From the NCBI RefSeq assembly GCF_003751625.1, contig NZ_RJUL01000005.1, forward strand, positions 62,001-126,000: a stretch of 64,000 nucleotides of DNA, written 5' to 3'. Position numbers and translations under genes: made by a program. The notes beneath the pieces are model-generated. The model ran no database searches and was not told the DNA's origin. It saw nothing but the letters and a program-made list of their open reading frames with translations. This document shows, piece after piece, positions 46,211-54,913 of this stretch; position 1 is the first letter of the stretch, and each line of letters opens with the position of its first letter. The stretch comes from Gallaecimonas pentaromativorans (GTDB taxonomy: Bacteria > Pseudomonadota > Gammaproteobacteria > Enterobacterales > Gallaecimonadaceae).

Positions 46211-46840
46211 CTAAGACGATGCATTTTTTTTTACACTAAAACTCTTTAAGTATGTATTGATATAATCACTTGACTCGAGCAACTTTTCCGTGCTGACACC
46301 ATCTCTTGCTTGAATTGATATTCCTTGAATTACTGCGCCAATCGCAAAGGCAACACTGTTAGGAGTAGTTGTTTTCAATTGACCATCATTAATTCCTTTA
46401 ATAATACGAAGATTAAAATTAGAAATTGTATCCAGACGCATTTTTTGTGAAGCTTTAACTAAAAATTCATGCTCTCTTCCACAAGTTAAAGCACTCAAAC
46501 AAACCATGCATCCTTTTGGATTACTTTCACTAGAGAAATCTTTTACAGAAGCTTGACTATAAGCATGGAAAGCTTCAAATACATCTAAATTATTCAAGAT
46601 ATCGAGACGTTTTTTTGCGAATAAGAGATGATAGAGTTCAAGTGCACTGCAATAGGTATTTGCTTTCGACTTGAACGCTGTATAAAAGCTTTGAAGAGTA
46701 ATCCCCATGCCTTCAACTAAGTCGTTAACAGAAGTGCCTTCGTAACCAAACTCCCAAAAGATAATCATTGCCTTTCTCAGCGCATCATTTTTGTTGAACC
46801 CTAACGGCCTACCACGACGCCGAGCACCATTATTTGTCAT
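46211..46840 (-). CDS. TetR/AcrR-family regulator
   Basis: 209 residues, with the TetR helix-turn-helix (NDALRKAMIIFWEFGYEGTSVNDLVEGMGITLQSFYTAFKSK) and a C-terminal ligand domain with the sub-motif GCMVCLSALTCG seen in TetR members that act on aldehyde or quinone signals. The DNA is much more AT-rich than the chromosome, a sign of transfer. The ATG at 46840 is chosen because it precedes the basic NNGARRRGRP start. It is divergent from the esterase gene. Confidence 0.88.
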   Translation of the reverse strand: MTNNGARRRGRPLGFNKNDALRKAMIIFWEFGYEGTSVNDLVEGMGITLQSFYTAFKSKANTYCSALELYHLLFAKKRLDILNNLDVFEAFHAYSQASVKDFSSESNPKGCMVCLSALTCGREHEFLVKASQKMRLDTISNFNLRIIKGINDGQLKTTTPNSVAFAIGAVIQGISIQARDGVSTEKLLESSDYINTYLKSFSVKKNASS

Positions 46841-46899
46841 AGTGACCACTGTTGAAAATCCTCCCGCACTCATTTACCATAGAGACCACTATGGAAAAT
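46838..46899. promoter_or_regulatory. Two putative TetR operators in the tetR/esterase divergent region
   Basis: Two related 21-bp direct repeats 40 bp apart: ATAGTGACCACTGTTGAAAA (from 46839) and ATAGAGACCACTATGGAAAA (from 46879). The second contains the dyad CATAG-N6-CTATG. The first overlaps the tetR start. Confidence 0.5.
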
Positions 46900-46913
46900 T
46901 GGATTTGCTTATT

Positions 46914-48176
46914 ATGTTTACGCGAACGCTTAGCCTTAGCACAATATCAAGAACCGTTCAACTTAATGTAGTTTTAATGTTAACGGCGTTTTTATTCATA
47001 TCATTCTCTACTTCGTTACCGGTTCAAGCCTCATCAATGTCACATTGGGTTGGAGCCTGGGGAGCGGCCCCAGCCTTTGAAAACTCTGAGGATTTCTTTC
47101 GTGGGACAATTAGACAAAATGTTCAACTCTCAATTGGAGGTGATAGAGTTAGGATAAAAATTGATAATTCATTAGGCAAGAACTCTCTTGAAATTGGCGC
47201 CGCAACTATTGCCCTGCCAGGCAGCAGGCCTGGTGAAATAACAACCAGCTCTCTTAAAAAGATAACTTTTTCGGGAAGCCATTCAATTATATTAAAGGCT
47301 GGAGATAGTGCTTTAAGTGACCCTATTGTTTTTCATGTAAACCCACTCTCTGAAGTTCAAATATCTTTATTCATACCACGAGCTGTAGGCCTCATTACAA
47401 CTCATCCTCTTGCCAGAGATACTAGCTATATATCATCAAACAACGATCAAACAACACTTGCGAGTATGTCTGACATATATACAACACATCAACGATATTT
47501 TATTTCGCGTATCGATGTCGATAATTCACATGCATCTTCGCTTGTTGTCCTAGGAGATTCTATAACTGATGGTAAGAATTCAACATCTGGAAAAAATTCA
47601 AGATGGCCTGATTTCCTAGCTAAACGACTTATAAAAAGTGGATACAACTATGGTATAGTTAACTCCGGGATTGCTGGTAATCGAATCCTACATGACCTTC
47701 CCGTTCATCAGTTTGGTCCATCCGCGATATCTAGGCTAGACCGGGATGTAATATCAGTTCCTAACCTATCAAAAGTTATTTTCCTGGAAGGAATAAATGA
47801 CATTGGACTACCAAAATTCTTGGGGTTAAATGATCAAGATGTCACAGCAGAAGAAATCATCTCTGGAATAAAAAAAATAATTAGTAAAGTTCATGAAAAC
47901 AATGTAAAAATATACGGTTCAACACTAACTCCATTTTATGGGGCAAAGTTCCCAGGATATTTTTCCAAAAAAGCCGAGGAGAAAAGAATAAAAATAAACC
48001 ATTGGATTAGAACAAGTAGGTCGTTTGATGGCGTGATAGACTTTGATTTGGCAATACGAGATTCATTGCATCCTGAAAGAATAAAAGAGGATTTTGATAG
48101 TGGTGATCATTTACATCCAAACGATAAAGGCTATAAAGAGATGGCATATTCGATTCCATTAGAATTATTTAATTAA
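46914..48176 (+). CDS. Secreted SGNH/GDSL hydrolase
   Basis: About 420 residues with an N-terminal signal (LNVVLMLTAFLFISFSTSLPVQA). SGNH blocks: block I VVLGDSITDG (Ser), block II Gly in NSGIAGNRIL, block III LEGINDIG (Asn) and block V SGDHLHPNDKGY (Asp, His). An N-terminal beta domain (about 35-190) precedes the hydrolase, as in some rhamnogalacturonan-acetylesterase-like lipases. Low GC like the tetR gene, so they probably arrived together. ATG 46914 opens the signal; the ribosome site is weak. It may be derepressed when the TetR ligand appears. Confidence 0.85.
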   Translation: MFTRTLSLSTISRTVQLNVVLMLTAFLFISFSTSLPVQASSMSHWVGAWGAAPAFENSEDFFRGTIRQNVQLSIGGDRVRIKIDNSLGKNSLEIGAATIALPGSRPGEITTSSLKKITFSGSHSIILKAGDSALSDPIVFHVNPLSEVQISLFIPRAVGLITTHPLARDTSYISSNNDQTTLASMSDIYTTHQRYFISRIDVDNSHASSLVVLGDSITDGKNSTSGKNSRWPDFLAKRLIKSGYNYGIVNSGIAGNRILHDLPVHQFGPSAISRLDRDVISVPNLSKVIFLEGINDIGLPKFLGLNDQDVTAEEIISGIKKIISKVHENNVKIYGSTLTPFYGAKFPGYFSKKAEEKRIKINHWIRTSRSFDGVIDFDLAIRDSLHPERIKEDFDSGDHLHPNDKGYKEMAYSIPLELFN

Positions 48177-48546
48177 TAAGAAGCTCGTTACTACGACTAT
48201 CTATAGCTAACCCAGCCTCCGGTTAACGATTATGGGTTAGCTTTCATTACTTTAACAACTTAAACCCAACATAGATCATCTCGTTAATTCAACTAATAGT
48301 AAGAATTATGCAGATTTAGTTACATTTAATAGTGAAAGTTAAAATGCCGATTATACTATTTCTAGAATAGTAGTGAGTCCAAAATTAAGTAGTATTAAAA
48401 CTGTGTTATGTCTATCGATAATATTTCAAACTAGTGTTATGTCCGAAATCCATTGAATCATTCAGATATATCATGACCTGCTCCCCATGTATTTAATGGA
48501 AATACAGATAGGCCAAACCAAAAACTCAACTCGTAACTGGGCAGAA
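48177..48546. other. AT-rich intergenic region with a terminator-like hairpin
   Basis: A perfect 10-bp inverted repeat, AGCTAACCCA (48205-48214) and TGGGTTAGCT (48233-48242), then TTCATTACTTT, lies 28 bp after the esterase stop and probably ends its transcript. The rest is AT-rich with no gene that I can support. Confidence 0.5.
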
Positions 48547-48732
48547 TCAGCGCGCTATCTCACTGACGGACATGCCCAATGCTGTCATTCTGTTCAATGC
48601 TGCACCCCGAACCAGCACTTCGCCAACCTGAACATTGTAGTTGCGTTGCCGTAGCCGGTTATCCGTAAGCTGTTTAAACTGCCGCGTCGCTTTTTCGCCG
48701 ATTGAAAACGCGTTGCTACTCTCTTCTTTCAA
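48547..48732 (-). pseudogene. C-terminal remnant of an IS5-type transposase
   Basis: The frame FKQLTDNRLRQRNYNVQVGEVLVRGAALNRMTALGM resembles the conserved end of IS5-family transposases (a basic region, QVxEALVR, then LNRMTxLGMP). Only about 60 residues remain. It sits against the IS30 copy. Confidence 0.6.
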
Positions 48733-48845
48733 TTCGTCCAGATGCCCCTGAGGGCGCTTACAGCTTAGTTATGGGGATGACCTTCTTCTTACTGCTATCC
48801 TTTCTTCGCGGCGGGATCTGGGCGGCTGCACCTCTGCGGGCGCGA

Positions 48846-49920
48846 ATTCAACTCTGAAGTGCAACACCCGCCTATGCTGCTTGTAGGTATTCTTGGAATA
48901 CCAGCGCTGGCTGCCTGAACCCCAAGCATTTGCGCGGCCGCAGGTTTAATCGCTGCAGTGCCATCCTGACATCCTCGGTGCTGACCGTGCACAGATCCGT
49001 GCCCTTCGGGATGTACTGGCGCAGCAGGCCGTTGAAGTTCTCGTTCAGGCCGCGCTCCCAAGGACTGTAGGGATGGGCGAAGGTAGAAGTCTGCCGCCAA
49101 TGCCTTGGCGATGGCCTTATGCTCCACGAACTCGCTGCCATTGTCCGCCGTTATTGTATGCACATGGGCCTGGTAGGGCTTGAGCATATCGATGATCGCC
49201 TCGCTTACCTCACTGGCCTCTTTGGTCTTGACCTTGCGCACCAGGTAGAAGCGGCTCTTGCGTTCGGCCAGGGTCCCCAAGGCACCACTGCCTTGCTTAC
49301 CCAGCACCGTGTCCACTTCCCAGTCGCCAAAGCGTTCCCTACTGTCGACGATGGCGGGACGTTCCTCTATTGAGCGGCGCTCGGCTATCACCGCACGCTT
49401 AGGGTGGCGGCCCTTGCGGTAGCGCTTATGGCCCTGGCGCAAGGCCTTATAAAGCTTGCCACCTCGGGCCTTATCGGCGGCGACATGACGATAGATCCAT
49501 TCATGGCTCACCGGCCGGCTGATGCGATGGCTGAGCTGACTGATCTGTTCCGGACTCCACTGCCAGGAAAGGGTCAACTCGACATACTCAAGGGTCTGGG
49601 TAGGCACCCGGTACTTGCGGGCCTGGGCCCTGCGTGTCGAGGTGGCAGCATGCGCCTGTTGTGGCCGATAAACCCCGTCCAGGCTATTGCGCTTGAGCTC
49701 CCGGTACAGGGTGGTGCGGTGGACGCCGATGGCTTTGGCGACGTCGGCCCGGGAACATCCCTGGGCGATAAGGGCGGCGATCTGGTATCGTTTGCCCTCG
49801 GTCAACTGCTGATAACTCATGGTGATACTGCTGCTTTCTTTGGCGAGAAGAAGCGTACCACTGTCAGCAGTTGGCCAACTCCCGCCGTTCATCCATGAGT
49901 GTTGCACTTATTATCTGAAT
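48846..49920 (-). mobile_element. IS30-family insertion sequence
   Basis: About 1.07 kb. The ends carry inverted repeats: ATTCAACTCTGAAGTGCAAC reading in from the left, and ATTCAGATAATAAGTGCAAC reading in from the right (inverted), sharing ATTCA and AAGTGCAAC. The exact edges are uncertain by a few bases. It interrupts a radical-SAM-like gene at its right edge. Confidence 0.75.
48872..49820 (-). pseudogene. IS30-family transposase, frameshifted
   Basis: Starts MSYQQLTEGKRYQIAALIAQG, with helix-turn-helix CSRADVAKAIGVHRTTLYRELKRN, and DDE Asp residues in GDWEVDTVLG and TADNGSEF. Near 49083 one extra C after GACTTCTAC shifts the frame; the true end (FAHPYSPWERGLNENFNGLL with the catalytic Glu, to the stop at 48872) lies in the next frame. 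Full length would be about 316 residues. Confidence 0.88.
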
Positions 49921-50094
49921 TCCCGACCAGGCTTTTATCAGCAGGCTCAGTTCGTTGAGGGTCAGGGCAACCGATGCGCTGAGGGATGAATGCTGCGCGT
50001 TTTTATCAACGCAGTATTCACATTGAAAATGACAAGAATCTAAAAGTGAGATCCGTAAATAACGCCCCGTTAAAAACGAGCTGAATATTGCCAT
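49921..50094 (-). pseudogene. N-terminal remnant of a MoaA-like radical SAM protein
   Basis: The frame MAIFSSFLTGRYLRISLLDSCHFQCEYCVDKN carries the radical-SAM CxxxCxxC motif (SCHFQCEYC) in a MoaA-style setting (RYLRISLTDxCNFRCxYC in the family). A following LTLNELSLLIKAWSGI matches the helix before the SAM-binding GGE, which is lost at the IS30 edge. Whether it was MoaA proper or another radical SAM enzyme cannot be told. Confidence 0.6.
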
Positions 50095-50249
50095 TCTCAT
50101 ACCCTTTTCGTCATAAGCCTGGTGAACATGCAATAAAAACAACCATGGCTGGATCTTGGCAAATATCAGGAGTGCTGTGAAATCGTTTGAATTTACCGCT
50201 TGATAAGCGTTGTCTATTGAGTAAATCCCGCTTAAACAAGGAAAATTAA

Positions 50250-50285
50250 AATGGCATTAACGCCATTCGCTTTTTTATTTTTTCG
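50250..50285 (+). terminator. Hairpin with T-rich tail
   Basis: Stem AATGGC, loop ATTAAC, stem GCCATT, then CGCTTTTTTATTTTTT. It may be a leftover terminator; no intact gene ends at it on the plus strand. Confidence 0.5.
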
Positions 50286-50291
50286 GTTTGA

Positions 50292-50609
50292 GTGCCGGGG
50301 CCAGGCATGGCCTATCTCAAAGCCCAATATGCCAGCGTGACCACCCCCATCATGGGGGCCAACGCTTGGGACGACCTGTGGGCGCTGCCGCAATCGCGAG
50401 ACGCCTCATCAAGGCCTAAACCGCAAAGCTACAGAGACATCGAGGTGCATGGCTGCAGCATCGGCCACATGGGGTATTTTCGCCCTGCCTGCCAGTGGCT
50501 GTGGGAAAACATGCTGCGCTGGCTGCAATCGCCCATCACCGAGACGCAGCTCCGCCAATCCTGGGCGCTGGATAAAGAAAAAGAGCTGTTTCCACAGCTG
50601 CCTATATAG
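50292..50609 (+). pseudogene. C-terminal remnant of an alpha/beta hydrolase
   Basis: 105 residues: YLKAQYASVTTPIMGANAWDDLWA resembles the strand before the acid residue, and DIEVHGCSIGHMGYFRPACQWLW holds the GHMGYFRP His motif of serine-aminopeptidase-like hydrolases. The nucleophile half is missing upstream, so the gene is truncated. It overlaps the end of the convergent epimerase gene by 8 bp. Confidence 0.6.
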
Positions 50610-51513
50610 CCCTGAGCCCTTCTTCAAAAGACGTGACCTTAAAGTCGGGAAAGCGCGCTTTGAACTTGTCCGATACAAAAAGGTTATCCACCTGGTAGCG
50701 GGGCAAGAGTTCTGCCGCATCCCGCAAGGTTTGGCTGAACAGCCCGGCCAGTTTGAGCTGCCAGGCCTTAAGCACCTTGTAGCGGGGGGCCGCCCCCAGC
50801 ACCTTGGCGGCCAGGGTCACAAACTGGCGGTAGGTAAGGCGGTTGTCGTCGCAAGGCAGGTGCCAGGTCTGGCCGAAGGCGTCCGGGGTGTTGCCCAACA
50901 GCGCCATGGCCCGGCTGGCATCGGGGGTGTAGATAAGGCTTCTAAGGGTGTCGTCGCGCAGGAACACCTTGGCGGCTTTGCCGGCCTTCAAGGGGTTGAT
51001 GACGGTGGCGTTGGTGATGCTCTGGGTCTTGCCCGGCCCGTAAAATTCCGGGGCCCGGCAAATAAGGGCCTGCACCCGGCCCTTTGCCATGGCGTCAAGC
51101 AGCATACTGGCAATCTCGCCCCGCACCCGGCCCTTGGCGCCATAAGGCACAAAGGGAGTCTCTTCGGTCTGGGGGGCACTGGTCTGGGGATACATATAGG
51201 TGTTGTCGAAGAACACCAGCTTGGCCTTATGGGCGGCGCAGGCGTTGATGACGTTTTCCATGATAAGCGGCCACTGGGCCTGCCAGAGCGCCGTGTCCAT
51301 GGGCAGGCCGGCGGTGAGGTAGACCACCTCTGAGCCGGCGACGGCGTCCATGGTCTGGCTGGCGTCCAACAGATCGGCGCTCAGCAGCTGGTCGCTGCCG
51401 TTAACCTGTTGCGGCCGGCGGCTGACCAGGCGGATTTGCTCGGTAAAGTCCGCTTTTAGCGCCTTTGCCAGTTCTTGGCCGATTTGCCCACTGGCACCCA
51501 GTATGGTTTGCAT
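50602..51513 (-). CDS. NAD(P)-dependent epimerase/dehydratase-like protein, MerR regulon
   Basis: 303 residues, extended SDR fold. Rossmann motif GASGQIGQ is at the very start; DNTYMYP has the catalytic-type Tyr and a following YGAKG gives a Tyr-x-x-x pattern, though Lys is shifted (AKGRVRGE). CRAPEFYGPG is typical of the family. Preceded by a MerR-type promoter (51553-51583), so it is probably co-regulated with the operon at 52.8 kb. Substrate is unknown. Confidence 0.85.
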   Translation of the reverse strand: MQTILGASGQIGQELAKALKADFTEQIRLVSRRPQQVNGSDQLLSADLLDASQTMDAVAGSEVVYLTAGLPMDTALWQAQWPLIMENVINACAAHKAKLVFFDNTYMYPQTSAPQTEETPFVPYGAKGRVRGEIASMLLDAMAKGRVQALICRAPEFYGPGKTQSITNATVINPLKAGKAAKVFLRDDTLRSLIYTPDASRAMALLGNTPDAFGQTWHLPCDDNRLTYRQFVTLAAKVLGAAPRYKVLKAWQLKLAGLFSQTLRDAAELLPRYQVDNLFVSDKFKARFPDFKVTSFEEGLRAI

Positions 51514-51552
51514 CTTGCCTTGCCTCTTTTACTCACTATTGCACTGACACCA

Positions 51553-51583
51553 AGGCTAAGGTTAAAGCCAGCTTTAAGGTCAA
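51553..51583 (-). promoter_or_regulatory. MerR-type promoter of the epimerase gene
   Basis: On the minus strand: -35 TTGACC (51578-51583), 19-bp spacer with perfect dyad TTAAAG-CTGG-CTTTAA, -10 TAGCCT (51553-51558). The spacer is overlong, as in MerR-activated promoters. Predicted start is about 30 bp before the ATG. Confidence 0.75.
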
Positions 51584-51640
51584 TGGTTTTTGTGGGTGGC
51601 GCCCCAAGGGCAATATCAAGCGGCCATCCCTGGCCGAGCC

Positions 51641-52471
51641 TCAGCCCTGAATAAAGGCCAGCAGATCCTGATTGATGGTGTCGGCATTGACGGTGGGCAT
51701 GCCGTGGGAAAACCCTTTATAGACTTTTAAGGTGCCGTTTTTCAGCAGCTTGGCAGACATCAGCCCAGAGGCGTCTATGGGCACTATCTGATCGTCGTCG
51801 CCGTGCATCACCAGCACCGGCAAGGACAGGCTTTTCAGGCTCTCGGTAAAGTCGGTCTGGGAAAAGGCCACTATGCCGTCGTAATGAGCCTTGGCGCCCC
51901 CCATCATCCCCTGGCGCCACCAGTTGAGGATAACCCCTTCAGAAGGGCTGGCGCCTTCTCTGTTGTAACCGTAAAAAGGCCCGGCCGGGATGTCGTAGTA
52001 GAACTGGGCCCGGTTGGCCTTGAGCTGGGCTTGTAAGCCGTCGAACACCGATTTGGGCAGGCCGCCTGGGTTGCTGTCGGTCTGGACCATCAGCGGCGGC
52101 ACGGCGGCGATGATGGCCGCTTTTGAGGCCCGCTGCTCGCCGTGGCGAGCAAGGTAATGGACCACCTCGCCGCCGCCGGTGGAATGGCCCACATGCACGG
52201 CTCCTTGGAGGTCAAGGTGGGCAACCACTGCCGCCACGTCGTCGGCATAGTGGTCCATGTCGTGGCCGTCCCACACCTGGCTGGAGCGGCCATGGCCGCG
52301 CCTGTCGTGGGCCACCACCCGAAAGCCCTTGGCCAGGAAGAACAGCATCTGGGCGTCCCAATCGTCGCCGCTCAGGGGCCAGCCGTGGTGAAACATGATC
52401 ACCGGCGCCCCTTTGGGGCCCCAGTCCTTATAGAAGATCTCGACACCGTCTTGGGTTGTGACAAACGCCAT
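51641..52471 (-). CDS. Alpha/beta hydrolase of non-haem chloroperoxidase/arylesterase type
   Basis: 276 residues. Triad: Ser in GHSTGGGEV near residue 98, Asp in MHGDDDQIVP near 228 and His in YKGFSHGMPT near 257; oxyanion-hole motif FHHGWPLSGDDW. Close to bacterial perhydrolases/arylesterases, which hydrolyse esters and lactones and can make peracids. The ATG at 52471 has AGGAG 8 bases upstream. Preceded by a MerR-type promoter in the shared divergent region. Confidence 0.9.
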   Translation of the reverse strand: MAFVTTQDGVEIFYKDWGPKGAPVIMFHHGWPLSGDDWDAQMLFFLAKGFRVVAHDRRGHGRSSQVWDGHDMDHYADDVAAVVAHLDLQGAVHVGHSTGGGEVVHYLARHGEQRASKAAIIAAVPPLMVQTDSNPGGLPKSVFDGLQAQLKANRAQFYYDIPAGPFYGYNREGASPSEGVILNWWRQGMMGGAKAHYDGIVAFSQTDFTESLKSLSLPVLVMHGDDDQIVPIDASGLMSAKLLKNGTLKVYKGFSHGMPTVNADTINQDLLAFIQG

Positions 52472-52625
52472 GTTCGCGTCTCCTAGTGAAAGTGGGAAAG
52501 CAGTCGTGGCTAAGAACCCGACCGCCATACCGGCCCGGCTGCCTTAACCTTGCAGCCAAGCCCGGGCTGACCATTCCGGCAGCCAGCCGGTTGCCCGGCT
52601 CAACTCCTTTGTCAGCCCGTCTTAC

Positions 52626-52656
52626 ACTCTAGGATTAAACTGCGGTTTAAGGTCAA
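52626..52656 (-). promoter_or_regulatory. MerR-type promoter of the alpha/beta hydrolase gene
   Basis: Minus strand: TTGACC (52651-52656), 19-bp spacer with perfect dyad TTAAAC-CGCA-GTTTAA, then TAGAGT (52626-52631). Back to back with the operon promoter 39 bp away. The transcript would have a leader of about 150 bases. Confidence 0.78.
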
Positions 52657-52695
52657 ATATTGACCACCACAACCTACCGCCTATCGTTATCCGGC

Positions 52696-52726
52696 TTGAC
52701 CTTAAAGTGAGATTTAACCTTAGAGT
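52696..52726 (+). promoter_or_regulatory. MerR-type promoter of the ADC/reductase/ALDH operon
   Basis: TTGACC (52696-52701), 19-bp spacer with near-perfect dyad TTAAAG-TGAG-ATTTAA, then TAGAGT (52721-52726). The ATG follows 35 bp later. Same elements as the two minus-strand copies. Confidence 0.8.
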
Positions 52727-52760
52727 GGCGCCAGGGTTTTAAATCAAGGTAGGCAAGGTG

Positions 52761-53660
52761 ATGGAAAAAGAGATGACCCAAGTGACCTTTGGCAGCCAAC
52801 AGGTGTCGGTGATCGCCGGCGGCTTTTACGATAGGTACCGCATGAACCCGGATCTGGACCAGGTGGCCAAAGACCCCTTGGCAGGGGATATCAGCTGGTT
52901 TCGCACCTTGCCCAAGCGCCAGCTCGACTCGCGGGTGGGCCTGACTTGGGCCCCCAACTTTTACTACCGCAGCCAAAACCTGCAACTGCTGATGCTGGCC
53001 CCCCTGGCCAAGCTCAAAGCAGCCTTGCCGGTGCCTTTGGAACCCTTGCGGGCCCTGCCCGGCTATGGGCTGGTGGCGCTCACTTTTTTCTCCTACGACC
53101 TTTGCGACAACGACCCCTACCAGGAGGCCTCGGTCGCCGTGGTGATCCGGGCGCCAGGTGCCAAGGGCTCACAGCTGGGTGAACTCATTAGCGCCATGGG
53201 CCAGCGTCATTTTCATGCCCATGTGCTGGCCTTGCCGGTCACTACCGAGATTGCAAGGGTACGTGGAGTCGAGGCCTACCAGCTACCCAAATGGCGGGCC
53301 GATATCGACCTTGAGATAAGCGATAAGGCCAGTGCCCGCATTCTGGGGCCAGACGGCAAGGTGGACCTGGCGGTCAGCGCGCCGCTGCCGCGCCTTAGCC
53401 GGGTGCCCAGCCAGTCCCATATGAGCCAGACCACCATGGTCCACCAGGTTGACGGCTGCTGGCAGCAAACCCGGGTGCAGACCAACACCCTGGCCTTTGC
53501 CCAGCAGCTATTGCCACGCAAGCTGACATTGACCCGGGGCCAAGGCCCCTTGAGCACCTTGCTGCAACAACTGGGGGCGGGGCGGGTGCTGCGTTTTGAT
53601 GTGATGCAGGACGCCCAATCGGCCCTGCATCTGCCCACCCCTTTAGGAGCCCGTCTATGA
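52761..53660 (+). CDS. Acetoacetate decarboxylase-family protein
   Basis: 299 residues of the ADC fold. The family's Schiff-base Lys is expected in the VEAYQLPKWRADIDL segment near residue 178, where a Lys is present; other parts (YGLVALTFFSYDLCDNDPYQEASVAVVIR) match the beta-cone core. Members include decarboxylases and aldol-dehydratases, so the reaction is not fixed. First gene of a three-gene operon; it overlaps the next gene by ATGA. The ATG at 52761 follows AAGGTG. Confidence 0.82.
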   Translation: MEKEMTQVTFGSQQVSVIAGGFYDRYRMNPDLDQVAKDPLAGDISWFRTLPKRQLDSRVGLTWAPNFYYRSQNLQLLMLAPLAKLKAALPVPLEPLRALPGYGLVALTFFSYDLCDNDPYQEASVAVVIRAPGAKGSQLGELISAMGQRHFHAHVLALPVTTEIARVRGVEAYQLPKWRADIDLEISDKASARILGPDGKVDLAVSAPLPRLSRVPSQSHMSQTTMVHQVDGCWQQTRVQTNTLAFAQQLLPRKLTLTRGQGPLSTLLQQLGAGRVLRFDVMQDAQSALHLPTPLGARL

Positions 53661-54910
53661 CAGCGCCCCGTTTTGATCTGGTGGTATTTGGCGCCACCAG
53701 CTTTGTGGGCCAAATTTTGACCCGCTACTTGAGCCAGTACCTGGCAGAAAGCCAAGAACCGCTGCGCTGGGCCATCGCCGGACGCTCGGCCGCCAAGCTA
53801 GAGATGCTCAAAGCCGCCTTGGGCGAGGCGGGCCAGCAACTGCCGATACTGATAAGCGACGCCACCGACGCCGGTCAAATCGCCGCCCTTTGCGCCCAGA
53901 CCCGGGCCGTGGTGTCCACCGTCGGCCCCTATGCCCTCTATGGCGAGCCTTTGATCAAGGCCTGCGCCGAGGGGGGCACCGACTATTGTGACCTCACCGG
54001 TGAAGCCCAGTGGATAAAACGAATGGTGGACAAATACCAGGCCGCCGCCCGCCACAGCGGCGCCCGAATCGTCCATTGCTGCGGCTTTGACTCTGTGCCG
54101 TCGGATATGGGGGTGTGGCTATTGCAGCAAGAAGCCGTCAAACGCTGGGGTCAGCCCCTTGGCGAGATCACCATGAGGGTCAAGGCCATGAAGGGCGGCG
54201 CCTCCGGCGGCACCGTGGCCAGTATATTGCAGTTTATCGAAGAGGCCCTGGCCGACCCGGCTATCCGCCAAGACATCAACAATCCCTACTCCCTGTGCCC
54301 ACCGGCGCCGGTCAACAGTGCCCGCCAGCATCAAGTCAAGGCCGCCGAATACGACCACAACGCCCAGTCCTGGGCGGCGCCCTTTCTGATGGCCGCCGTT
54401 AACGAACGGGTGGTGCACCGCTCCAATGCCCTCTTGGGGCAGGCCTACGGCCAGGGCTTTAGCTACAACGAGGCGCTGCTGACCGGCCCCGGTCTCAAGG
54501 GCCGCCTTAAGGCCTTTGGGGTGGTGGCGGCCCTGGGGACCTTTATGCTGGGCGCCTTGGTCAAACCCGGCCGCTACCTGATGCAGCGCTTCTTACTGCC
54601 CAAACCCGGCGAGGGCCCAAGCGAAGCGGCCCAGTTGGCCGGCCACTTTGACCTGCGCTTTTGGGGCAAAGGCGAGGCTGGCCAGGCCCTTAGCCTCAAG
54701 GTCACCGGCGACCGGGACCCAGGCTATGGCGCCACCGCCAAGATGCTGGGCCAGGCCGCCCTCTTTTTGGCTCTTAATATGCGAGCAGGCAGTGAGAAAA
54801 CCGGCAGGCCCGGCGGTTTTTGGACTCCAGCCAGCGCCTTTGGTGAGGGTTATCTAGACCGCCTGCGCCGCCACAGCGGCATGACCTTCGAGCTTGGCGA
54901 GGGGAACTGA
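53657..54910 (+). CDS. Saccharopine-dehydrogenase-like / trans-acting enoyl reductase-family protein
   Basis: 417 residues. Rossmann motif FGATSFVGQ near residue 11, AGRSAAKLE, TVGPYALYGEPLIKACAEGGTDYCDLTGE and HCCGFDSVPSDMG mark the family that includes mycobacterial trans-acting enoyl reductases. These reduce acyl or enoyl groups on carriers in mycobacteria; here no polyketide synthase is nearby, so the substrate must differ. A hydrophobic helix (VVAALGTFMLGALV) suggests membrane contact. Coupled to the ADC gene by 4-bp overlap. Confidence 0.85.
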   Translation: MTAPRFDLVVFGATSFVGQILTRYLSQYLAESQEPLRWAIAGRSAAKLEMLKAALGEAGQQLPILISDATDAGQIAALCAQTRAVVSTVGPYALYGEPLIKACAEGGTDYCDLTGEAQWIKRMVDKYQAAARHSGARIVHCCGFDSVPSDMGVWLLQQEAVKRWGQPLGEITMRVKAMKGGASGGTVASILQFIEEALADPAIRQDINNPYSLCPPAPVNSARQHQVKAAEYDHNAQSWAAPFLMAAVNERVVHRSNALLGQAYGQGFSYNEALLTGPGLKGRLKAFGVVAALGTFMLGALVKPGRYLMQRFLLPKPGEGPSEAAQLAGHFDLRFWGKGEAGQALSLKVTGDRDPGYGATAKMLGQAALFLALNMRAGSEKTGRPGGFWTPASAFGEGYLDRLRRHSGMTFELGEGN

Positions 54911-54913
54911 ATC

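Noticed and set aside
46791-46913. 41-codon upstream extension of the SGNH esterase
   Set aside because: It would run through the tetR start and both operators and place residues before a clear signal peptide. The ATG at 46914 is preferred.
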